Positions 1 through 5,898 of a DNA stretch of 7,187 nt are shown here, one piece after another. Position 1 is the stretch's first letter. Each line of letters opens with the position of its first letter. The notes under the pieces were generated by a model. It did no database searches. It saw only the letters and a program-made list of their open reading frames with translations, and was not told the DNA's origin. The position numbers were made by a program, and so were the translations under genes. The stretch comes from Candidatus Pacearchaeota archaeon (GTDB taxonomy: Archaea; Nanoarchaeota; Nanoarchaeia; Pacearchaeales; GW2011-AR1), in the NCBI GenBank assembly GCA_002690445.1, contig NZER01000194.1:1-7187 (forward strand), written 5' to 3'.

Positions 1-3000
1 GGAAAGAATGCCCTCAATCGATTGTGGTCAAAGTTATCAGAGGGTGAACGGGTAACCTTAGTAGATTCTATTCCTTGGGATGAAGCGGTGCCGGGAGCTA
101 GACTAGTAGATGGTGTTGCAACTATAACAACATCAGAAGGTAAAAAGCTTGACGCTTTTCGTATTCTTGAAAAATGGCTGCGTGATAACAAGCATCCATT
201 ATCAGATGTAGCGGCAGCAGAAACTCATCTATCTTATGGCCTTCGGGGCTACCTACAGGGCGTACGTCCCACGACTCTCATACGGCCCACCACCCCCGCA
301 CGGGCTGGTGTACCTGATGTTCCGACCAAACAGGCGAGAATAGCTAGGCTCAAAGGGATTCGTGCAGAAATTAACGAGCTCCTTGCAAATGCCCCAAGAG
401 GATCAGACTTAACAGAAAGCCAAGCAATCCGTTATAGGCGACTTATACAAGAAGCGGAAAGTATTCAATTCGATCTACAACAGGGCCTTGCATTAAATAT
501 CAATAAGATCAAACCAGCATCTGAACGACTAAGTAAACTTTCCACAGATGAAGTAGTAGTTGCTCATAAGGCACTTTATTCAGATAAAGATGTCTACATG
601 GCAATATCTGATGCTACTGCAGGAACTTGGAATGCCTCTCCGACAGCCCTTGACGATATTGTTAGAGGCACGAATCAGGCGGTTTCCCTAGAGCGACTTT
701 ATGGCACATTCGCTCCCGTTAGGAACATTCTGAGACAAAAACACGGAGACACAATCCGTCTTTATAGAGCGACTGGTGTACAGATAGATAAGCCGACAAC
801 TAATTGGGCCTCTACTCGTGAAGGTGCTTTGCAATATGGGGCAAATATCGTTGAACGAGATATTTCTATTGATGACATCCTAGCTGTGAATGTGGGTAGG
901 TCCGGTAACTACGAAGAATTTGTTGTTTCTTCTGTTCGCCCCGCCGCACGACCTGCCGAGGCTGCGAAAGGGAAGCTTGACTCGCTTTTCTTGCCCGGCG
1001 AGAGTGGCCTAACTGTCAATCAGGCATTTGCTCGTGCAAAAGAGCAGGGGTTGGTTAAGACAAAGAAGGATTTTCAGAATCTACTGCGTAAAGAGCTTAA
1101 TGAACAACTAATCGACTCTGGCACTGGCGCCACAGGGATGAAGCCTCCATTGAAGGGCTTGGTTCCTTTAGAGCTATCCCCAATAGGGAGTGTCAGGCGT
1201 CTGCAATTCAGAGAAATAGTTGCTCCCACTGCCCCTGCCCCCACCACCTCCGCCGCACGGGCTGCTGATGTTCCCCCCACCACCCCCGCACCGGGCGCAC
1301 CAGGGGCTCCGGGTGGCCCGCGAGGGCCCGGCGACTCAGTCACTCAGGTCGGCGGTGGTCCAGAGGACGAGGACCAGGTCATCAGGTGGTTCGGGAACCT
1401 GATCGCTTCTCCGGAGAGCGTCGAGGCGTCCGAGCTCACTCGCATTTGGCGTGCCGAAGAGAGGGGGCGTCGGAGCCAGAAGCTGATGGCCCGGGTGACT
1501 CAACTAGTCGATGACGGGATGGCCCCTGAAAAGGCTATCGCTAAGGCGCGCGGAGAGACGATGTCTGGCAAACTCCCAGCGGTCAACACCGGCCTGGCCA
1601 GTGTTGCAACCGAACACATCCGCAACGCCCTGTTCTCGAAAATCCAGAGAGATCTGGCCGATGAGCCGTTCGAGATGCTCGCAACCGCCGAGGCGCTGAC
1701 CAATGCACTAACGGGCGAGTCGATCCCGCGCACTCCTGGTATCGCTGGTGGCAGCGCGTTCTCACGGCTTTCCCGTGTGTTTCCGCCGGAAATCATGGAG
1801 GCGCTTCAGTCGGGTAAGATCGACGACCTGATAAACGCTCGTGCGCCGACTCCGATAGACCCGGTCCCGATACCGGATCAGGGTCTGTGGAACCCGTACC
1901 AGAGCGAAGGGCTGCTCGAGACCCCGCCGGGCATCGGGCCGGTCGAGGGGCCCGTGCCGCCTCGAACCGAGCGGCTACTGGACGTGGAAGAGATGGGCGC
2001 CAGCTTGGCGGATGTCCCCGAGGGTGCAACGCCGGTCGACTTCCCCGAGTCCAGCGCCGCGCTGCGATCGCCGACCGGTCAGGCCGGACTCGGCGAGACC
2101 CCGCCGACGCCGGTCAGCTTCCCGGCGGCAAAGAGCCGGGCCGAGCGCACGCTCGACACGGAGACGTTCGCGACGTCGCTGGCCGCCCCGCCCGATCCGA
2201 ACTTGGCCGCGCGGTTGCCGGTGGATGTCACCCTGGACGACGTGACCGTCAAGCAGGCCTACCTGATGGACCCGCCGGGGCGCAACTTGATCAGACAGTA
2301 CGCCAAAGAGGGCTGGCTCACGGCGATCGACCTGGGGAACCTGATCAGAGCGAACCTGACGACCGTTGACATCTCGTGGCTGCGCCAGCAGGCGTTCCTG
2401 ATCTTCGGCAACCCGGTCGAGTTCAGCGCCGCGATGCGCGATAGCGTCCGGTCGATATTCTCGGCGGAGTACGCCCGGAACATCGACAAGGCCATTCGGC
2501 TCGACAAGCTCACCCTGCCCAGCGGCCAGGTCATGGACCTGTTCGACTTCTACTCGAAGATCGGTGGGGACTTCCTACGGCCGTTGGACAGCCGGGTCGC
2601 CGGTCAGTGGCAGGCGGCCGAGGACTTCATGATCCTGGCACTGACCGAGGGCCAGGCCCGAGCTCGTCCGATCCAGCGCTTCGCGGAGAAGCTGCCCTGG
2701 ATCCGGATCTCTGGACGCGCGCACATCACCGGCACCAACGTGATGAACTGGCGCATCTTCAAAAAGCACGTCGAGGACCTGTTCGACATCCAGAGGCAGA
2801 TCGGAAAGGGACAGATCACCGGCAAGCGGGCCGAGAACTTCAACCTGGACAAGAGTGCGGCGACGCTGGCGGCTTTCCTGGCCGAGACCTCGGGCCGGGG
2901 CCCCCTCGGCCCGCTCAAGGGACTATCCCCGGCGCTGAACGCAGGCTTCTTCTCCGCGCGGCTCATGATCGGCCGGCTCATCTCTCCGCGGCACCTGTTC

Positions 3001-4161
3001 TCGGCGGACCCGTTCATACGCAAGCTGGCCTGGAAGAACTTCGGGACGGCGATGGTAGGCTTCTCGTCTCTGATTCTGGGCGGCTACAAGGCTGGCCTGT
3101 GGGATGTCGAGTTCGACAACCGCAGCGCCGACTTCATGAAGATCCGCATCGGCCGCACCCGGATAGATGTCTGGGGCGGCTTTCAGCAGTACGCGGTCCT
3201 GTGGGGCCGCCTGATCCGGTACACGCTGACCCAGGCCAACCTCGACGACGGCTCGCTGAAGTCCACGGTTACCGGCGAGACGTCGGAGAAGGACCCCGTG
3301 AAACTGGTCGGGACCCTGCTCCGTGGGAAGGTGGCCCCGGGCCTGGGGCTTGCCCTCGAGGCCTGGACCGGGCGCGACTTCAAGGGGTCCAAGATAGACA
3401 GGAGGGACTGGCGTCGGTGGCTCAAGCGCGGGGGCATCCCGCTGGCCGGCATGGACATCTACGAGGCGCTCGAGGCCGAGGGGCTGGTCGGTCTCTCCGG
3501 TGCCTCGGGCATCATCGGCGCCGGCGTCCAGACCTACGAGCTCCCCAGGTGGCCCGAGCTCGACGCCTACTACGACATCGGAGAGGACAAAGAGCCCTCC
3601 GATGCCCAGAAGCTGCGCAAGCGCTACCGGATCGAGCACCCGGACCACGAGGCAAAGCTGTTCATTCGGGGTACGATCACCAGGCTGTCGACGGGCCAGG
3701 CCCGGCTCCGGGTCAAGAGCCTCATGGCAGAGCTGAAGATCAACCCGAAGAACGTACCCGGTTTCGGCAAAGAGTTCGGCAACACCCTGGGCGGCCAAGA
3801 CGGCTTGGAGCTCCCGCCCAGGGGGGCGCACCCCTTGGAACTCCCGCCCAAGGGGGCCTCCCCCGGCTCGGGCCGGCCCCAGGCGCCAGCCCCGAGCATC
3901 CCTGGGGTCGGCCCGATACGGCTTCCGCCGAGATCCACGCCGACTCCGACGTCGCGCTGGCTCGAGGTCCGACCGGACCTGAACGCCGCCACACTGACGG
4001 CTCTGAACAAGGTCTGGTTCGAGCGCGGACGGCTGACTCGTGCGGAGGAGAGACAGCTAAGGACGGTATTCGATAAGCATCCGTTCGGACAGACGAATTT
4101 CAACACGTGGATGAAACAGACCTTGCGTCAAATCCATCAGGTTGCTACACTGGCCGCTTAG
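1..4161 (+). CDS. Giant multidomain phage 'polyvalent' virion-associated protein (5' end cut by window)
   Basis: The frame is open from base 1, so the true start lies upstream; the TTG at 22 has no ribosome binding site and is not a credible start. Residues are counted from the codon at base 1 (1386 visible). Order: unrecognised N-terminal part (1-90); Pro-rich linker (91-109); helical stretch (110-175); candidate ART-like core (249-311); second linker (about 312-322); small helical module (326-378); Pro/Gly/Ala linker (408-445); and a long C-terminal part typical of large phage polyvalent proteins. The latter shows, in order, LRQQ (794-797), SGRAHITGTN (904-913), SGRGPLG (964-970), FFSARL (983-988), the RSxDFxKIRIGxTRID/WGGFQQY block (1041-1064) and GKVAP (1109-1113). 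I recognise this motif series from phage proteins; the role is not established. A moderately hydrophobic segment lies at 1013-1034. The position before scaffold and capsid genes suggests a head-associated, possibly ejected protein (inference). The first 1.2 kb is far more AT-rich than the rest. Confidence 0.8.
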   Translation, partial: GKNALNRLWSKLSEGERVTLVDSIPWDEAVPGARLVDGVATITTSEGKKLDAFRILEKWLRDNKHPLSDVAAAETHLSYGLRGYLQGVRPTTLIRPTTPARAGVPDVPTKQARIARLKGIRAEINELLANAPRGSDLTESQAIRYRRLIQEAESIQFDLQQGLALNINKIKPASERLSKLSTDEVVVAHKALYSDKDVYMAISDATAGTWNASPTALDDIVRGTNQAVSLERLYGTFAPVRNILRQKHGDTIRLYRATGVQIDKPTTNWASTREGALQYGANIVERDISIDDILAVNVGRSGNYEEFVVSSVRPAARPAEAAKGKLDSLFLPGESGLTVNQAFARAKEQGLVKTKKDFQNLLRKELNEQLIDSGTGATGMKPPLKGLVPLELSPIGSVRRLQFREIVAPTAPAPTTSAARAADVPPTTPAPGAPGAPGGPRGPGDSVTQVGGGPEDEDQVIRWFGNLIASPESVEASELTRIWRAEERGRRSQKLMARVTQLVDDGMAPEKAIAKARGETMSGKLPAVNTGLASVATEHIRNALFSKIQRDLADEPFEMLATAEALTNALTGESIPRTPGIAGGSAFSRLSRVFPPEIMEALQSGKIDDLINARAPTPIDPVPIPDQGLWNPYQSEGLLETPPGIGPVEGPVPPRTERLLDVEEMGASLADVPEGATPVDFPESSAALRSPTGQAGLGETPPTPVSFPAAKSRAERTLDTETFATSLAAPPDPNLAARLPVDVTLDDVTVKQAYLMDPPGRNLIRQYAKEGWLTAIDLGNLIRANLTTVDISWLRQQAFLIFGNPVEFSAAMRDSVRSIFSAEYARNIDKAIRLDKLTLPSGQVMDLFDFYSKIGGDFLRPLDSRVAGQWQAAEDFMILALTEGQARARPIQRFAEKLPWIRISGRAHITGTNVMNWRIFKKHVEDLFDIQRQIGKGQITGKRAENFNLDKSAATLAAFLAETSGRGPLGPLKGLSPALNAGFFSARLMIGRLISPRHLFSADPFIRKLAWKNFGTAMVGFSSLILGGYKAGLWDVEFDNRSADFMKIRIGRTRIDVWGGFQQYAVLWGRLIRYTLTQANLDDGSLKSTVTGETSEKDPVKLVGTLLRGKVAPGLGLALEAWTGRDFKGSKIDRRDWRRWLKRGGIPLAGMDIYEALEAEGLVGLSGASGIIGAGVQTYELPRWPELDAYYDIGEDKEPSDAQKLRKRYRIEHPDHEAKLFIRGTITRLSTGQARLRVKSLMAELKINPKNVPGFGKEFGNTLGGQDGLELPPRGAHPLELPPKGASPGSGRPQAPAPSIPGVGPIRLPPRSTPTPTSRWLEVRPDLNAATLTALNKVWFERGRLTRAEERQLRTVFDKHPFGQTNFNTWMKQTLRQIHQVATLAA
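286..326 (+). repeat. GC-rich linker repeat, copy A
   Basis: This is the first linker-encoding copy in the giant gene, translating around RPTTPARAGVPDVPT. It contains the 15-mer CCCACCACCCCCGCA (286-300), GCACGGGCTG (298-307) and CTGATGTTCC (314-323). The last two are separated by 6 bases that are absent in copy B. AT-rich coding sequence lies on both sides. Confidence 0.7.
745..933 (+). other. Candidate ADP-ribosyltransferase-like (ART-like) domain in the giant protein
   Basis: Residues 249-311 follow the layout of ART-fold enzymes: a first strand with IRLYRA (candidate NAD-binding Arg253 or Arg256), a strand with NWAST (Ser271, Thr272) followed by a helix with EGALQYG, then DISIDDILAVNV, and a last strand with NYEEFVV (Glu305, Glu306 as candidate catalytic acids). 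ART enzymes transfer ADP-ribose from NAD to a target, and their R-S/T-E triad is spaced in this order. The helical region 110-245 before it may be an accessory part of the module. The match is by eye only. Another fold with a similar 'LYR...YEEFVV' pattern, or an inactive relative, is possible. Confidence 0.45.
941..959 (+). repeat. GC-rich linker, short degenerate copy
   Basis: A GC-rich patch encoding PAARPAE between the ART-like module and the winged-helix-like module. It shares only CCGCCGCACG (941-950) with copy B (1250-1259). This is weaker than the A/B match and may reflect only similar Pro/Ala/Arg codon use. Confidence 0.35.
974..1134 (+). other. Small helical, winged-helix-like module between linkers
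   Basis: Residues 326-378 read as short helices: one around LTVNQAFARAKEQGL, a turn, one around KKDFQNLLRKELNEQL, then a possible small wing around IDSGTGATG. This helix-turn-helix-wing look suggests a small winged-helix or adaptor domain. No specific family is recognised, and DNA binding is not shown. It is encoded in the AT-rich part and bounded by the linkers at about 935-967 and 1219-1335. Confidence 0.25.
1239..1290 (+). repeat. GC-rich linker repeat, copy B
   Basis: This copy encodes the Pro/Ala-rich linker at the AT-rich/GC-rich boundary. It repeats GCACGGGCTG (1255-1264) directly joined to CTGATGTTCC (1265-1274), and the 15-mer CCCACCACCCCCGCA (1276-1290), all identical to elements of copy A about 960-990 bases upstream. 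The elements are in a different order from copy A, with a CCACCACC element also present ahead of GCACGGGCTG. The linker continues as a Gly/Pro/Ala run to about 1335. Confidence 0.7.
1918..2196 (+). repeat. Degenerate internal duplication of about 35 residues
   Basis: Two related segments lie in the Pro-rich middle of the giant protein, at 1918-2019 and 2095-2193. Both begin ETPP, and 14 or 15 residues later read RTERLLDVEEMGASLA and RAERTLDTETFATSLA. The shared pattern is R-x-E-R-x-L-D-x-E followed by S-L-A. The DNA copies have diverged. The segments may be repeated short linear motifs in an otherwise low-complexity tether. Confidence 0.55.
2341..3390 (+). other. Conserved polyvalent-protein C-terminal region (LPD-like)
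   Basis: Residues 781-1130 hold the most recognisable part of the giant protein. Landmarks are LRQQ followed by GNPVEF and a helix ending SIFSAEYA (794-824); the S-x-R-A block (904-907) with NVMNWRIF; SGRGPLGPL (964-972); ALNAGFFSARL (978-988); and, after the hydrophobic segment 1013-1034, the RSADFMKIRIG / WGGFQQY pair (1041-1064) and GKVAPG (1109-1114). This series recurs in long proteins of phages and conjugative elements whose conserved parts are called 'large polyvalent protein associated domains'. Its molecular role is unknown. The hydrophobic helix could contact a membrane during DNA entry, which is inference. Confidence 0.6.
3805..3864 (+). repeat. 30-bp tandem repeat, two copies, encoding a decapeptide repeat
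   Basis: Copies at 3805-3834 and 3835-3864 match at 25 of 30 bases. They encode LELPPRGAHP and LELPPKGASP (residues 1269-1288). A related IRLPPRS follows near residue 1308, and PLELSP occurs much earlier near residue 390. The stretch is a Pro-rich tether between the conserved C-terminal region and the last helical segment (about 1319-1386). Confidence 0.85.
4123..4151 (+). promoter_or_regulatory. Candidate extended -10 sigma70-type promoter ahead of scaffold/capsid genes
   Basis: TTGCGT (4123-4128) lies exactly 17 bases before TACACT (4146-4151), which is preceded by TG with one spacer base (TGC, 4143-4145), the extended -10 arrangement. The -35 matches consensus at 3 of 6 positions and the -10 at 4 of 6. 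A start near 4158 would place transcription just ahead of the ribosome binding site of the next gene. It lies within the coding end of the giant gene, in a local dip in GC content. Chance occurrence cannot be excluded. Confidence 0.3.
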
Positions 4162-4179
4162 ACGGAAGGAGATATTGAT

Positions 4180-4827
4180 ATGGCTGAAGTCACACACCAA
4201 GAGGGCACGGCGACCGATCAGGATGGGGCAACTCAACCTGGACAAACCGCTGATGACCAGCCTGGGGTAGACGACGGGGCCACGACGCCGACGGCCGAGC
4301 AGGTCGCAGAGATCAGTGCCGCCAAGGACAGGCGAATCGGTGAGCTTGGGGCGAAGGTCCAGCAGTACCAGCTGAACGAAGAGATGCGCCAGGCGCGCGA
4401 GGCGGAGACGACCCAGCAGAACGCGGACCTCCAGGCCGTCGAGGACGGTCAGATGACGGCGGTGGACGCCTCTCAGCGTGCCTCTCGGCGCGTCCAGGAA
4501 GCCGTATCCAACCGTCAGGACGCCGAGAGCCTCAAGTCGCTGATCGAAGAGACAGGTAAGATGGGCCGGTTCAAGGAAGCACAGAGCCTGGCCAAAGAGT
4601 TCAAGCTCACCCCCGAGGAGGCCGAGACGCTGGAGAACGACCTTGCCCTGACGAGCCCGACCGAGATGCGGGTTGCAGCCGATCGCACCGCAGTCGCCAA
4701 AGAGCGGGCCGCGCTGAAGGGCACGGAGAATTTCGATTCCAGTACCGTCGGCACGAGGGGCTCGTCGGTAGACGAGATGAGTTCCCAAGAGAAGATCAGG
4801 GCAGGCACCAAGGACTTCTTGGGCTAG
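4180..4827 (+). CDS. Probable head scaffolding protein
   Basis: This 215-residue protein is acidic, highly charged and predicted helical, and contains no Cys. Residues 1-44 are a low-complexity stretch rich in Asp, Gln, Thr and Gly. Residues 45-125 look like a long helical or coiled-coil region (ISAAKDRRIGELGAKVQQ, then many Glu/Gln/Arg). A second helical region (130-185) includes FKLTPEEAETLEND, and the tail is short. Size, composition and position immediately before the capsid gene fit an internal scaffold that directs procapsid assembly and leaves or is degraded before DNA fills the head. I see no sequence motif that proves it. The start is well supported: AAGGAG at 4166-4171, 8 bases before ATG. 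It lies 18 bases after the giant gene, in the same reading phase. A capsid-associated role other than scaffold is possible. Confidence 0.65.
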   Translation: MAEVTHQEGTATDQDGATQPGQTADDQPGVDDGATTPTAEQVAEISAAKDRRIGELGAKVQQYQLNEEMRQAREAETTQQNADLQAVEDGQMTAVDASQRASRRVQEAVSNRQDAESLKSLIEETGKMGRFKEAQSLAKEFKLTPEEAETLENDLALTSPTEMRVAADRTAVAKERAALKGTENFDSSTVGTRGSSVDEMSSQEKIRAGTKDFLG

Positions 4828-4861
4828 CCCGCCACTCCCACAACACACGAGGTAACACACC

Positions 4862-5830
4862 ATGTCACTCACGCTGGTAGAAGGAGCCAAGTATTCCAAC
4901 GACGTGCTCCAGAGAGGGGTCATCGAAGAGCTGGTCAAGGGCGACCCACTCCTGGAGCGTATGCAGTTCGTGGACATCGTCGGCAACGGGCTGACGTACA
5001 ACACGGAGTCGACTCTCAGCGGAGCGGACTTCTACGCGGTGGGTGACACCTGGGCAGAGAGCACCTCCGTCGTGGCGCAGAAGACCGCGGTCAGCAGGAT
5101 CCTCGGCGGCGACGCCGATGTCGACTCGTTCCTGAAGGCCACCCGCTCGAACGTCCAGGACCTGATGGCGGAGCAGATCACCGCCAAGACGAAGGCCATC
5201 CGGCGCAAGTTCCTGGACATGGCCATCTACGGGGACATCGACACGGACACGAAGGGGTTCGACGGGCTGCACAGCCTGATGACGAGCCTGACCCTGAACA
5301 CCGTGACGGTGGCCACCTCGTCCGGCACCCCCGTCGCGCTCCCTCTGCTCAGTGCAGAGGAGGCGAAGGACCTGATCAAGAACGGCGACGCGGAAGTGGT
5401 GATGATGACCAAGAAGATGCGCCGCGAGATCAACCAGTACCTGAACGGCGTTGGCGGCATCACCAAGATGGACATCCAGGGCAGCACGGTCCAGACCCTC
5501 TTCGATGTCCCGGTCGTCGTGTCGGACCACCTGAGCGACGACGAGGCTTGCGACAAGGACTACGGCACCAACCAGTTCGGGCACAACGACGCGGACGGCG
5601 TCGGGCTTGGAGACGACGACAACGCCACCTCGATCTTCTTCCTCCAGTTCGCGCCCAAGGCGTTCACCGGGGTGCAGACCCAGCCGGTCACCACGGAGAG
5701 GTTCTCCAAGCTGGAGACGAAGGACGCCGCCCGGGTCCGCATCAAGTGGTACGTCAGCGTGATGCTCCAGTCGCTGATCTCGTGCAGCAAGGTGACCGGA
5801 ATCGACCCCGCGGCCACCGTTACCGCGTAG
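4862..5830 (+). CDS. Major capsid protein (HK97-like fold expected)
   Basis: This 322-residue protein is the shell subunit. Features I recognise from phage major capsid proteins of this type are an N-terminal ALTLVE-like start (MSLTLVEGAKYSND), VGNGLTYNTE (41-50), the helix region FLKATRSNVQDLMAEQI leading into the long spine-helix-like KAIRRKFLDMAIYGD, GFDGLHSLM, AEVVMMTKKMRREIN, a VPVVVSD segment, and the C-terminal strand-rich LETKDAARVRIKWYVSVML. The fold assignment rests on family knowledge, not on a structure. Residues 224-254 form an insert very rich in Asp, with D243, D245, G246 and D251-D253, possibly a surface or metal-binding loop. No N-terminal cleavage domain is evident. The start has GAGGT at 4849-4853, 8 bases before ATG. 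It is downstream of the scaffold gene, as usual in head operons. Confidence 0.88.
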   Translation: MSLTLVEGAKYSNDVLQRGVIEELVKGDPLLERMQFVDIVGNGLTYNTESTLSGADFYAVGDTWAESTSVVAQKTAVSRILGGDADVDSFLKATRSNVQDLMAEQITAKTKAIRRKFLDMAIYGDIDTDTKGFDGLHSLMTSLTLNTVTVATSSGTPVALPLLSAEEAKDLIKNGDAEVVMMTKKMRREINQYLNGVGGITKMDIQGSTVQTLFDVPVVVSDHLSDDEACDKDYGTNQFGHNDADGVGLGDDDNATSIFFLQFAPKAFTGVQTQPVTTERFSKLETKDAARVRIKWYVSVMLQSLISCSKVTGIDPAATVTA

Positions 5831-5843
5831 AACACACCCATAA

Positions 5844-5885
5844 GCCCAGACCTGGTCCACCAGAGAGCGGCCGGGCTGGCTGGGC
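5844..5885 (+). other. Weak potential stem-loop between capsid and decoration genes
   Basis: GCCCAG (5844-5849) can pair with CTGGGC (5880-5885), enclosing a small CTGG/CCAG hairpin (5852-5863). There is no T-run, so it is not an intrinsic terminator. Six and four base pairs in GC-rich DNA can arise by chance. Confidence 0.2.
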
Positions 5886-5898
5886 GTAAGGTAGGATC

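Noticed and set aside
22..24. TTG as the start codon of the giant gene
   Set aside because: The frame is open back to base 1 and there is no convincing ribosome binding site, so the gene very probably begins upstream of the window.
286..1290. Chimeric assembly joined at the linker repeat
   Set aside because: Not fully excluded, but the exact shared stretch is only 15 bases, shorter than most assembly word sizes. The reading frame is maintained throughout, and AT-rich sequence lies on both sides of copy A.
1074..1343. Collagen-like Gly-x-Pro run on the minus strand
   Set aside because: It is the complement of the Pro/Ala/Gly linker DNA; the plus-strand frame is continuous and explains it.
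2923..3831. Minus-strand frame of 302 codons
   Set aside because: It is antisense to recognisable conserved coding sequence, has no supporting start signal or family motif, and is explained by GC-rich codon positions.
2607..4076. Long alternative plus-strand frame (489 codons)
   Set aside because: It overlaps the conserved C-terminal region of the giant gene in another frame and gives an Arg/Pro/Gly-rich translation typical of GC-rich shadow frames.
4057..5004. Minus-strand frame of 315 codons across the scaffold gene
   Set aside because: It is antisense to two well-supported genes and the translation is low-complexity Leu/Arg/Gly-rich.
4865..5860. Minus-strand frame of 331 codons opposite the capsid gene
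   Set aside because: It is a mirror of the capsid coding sequence, with no recognisable protein features.
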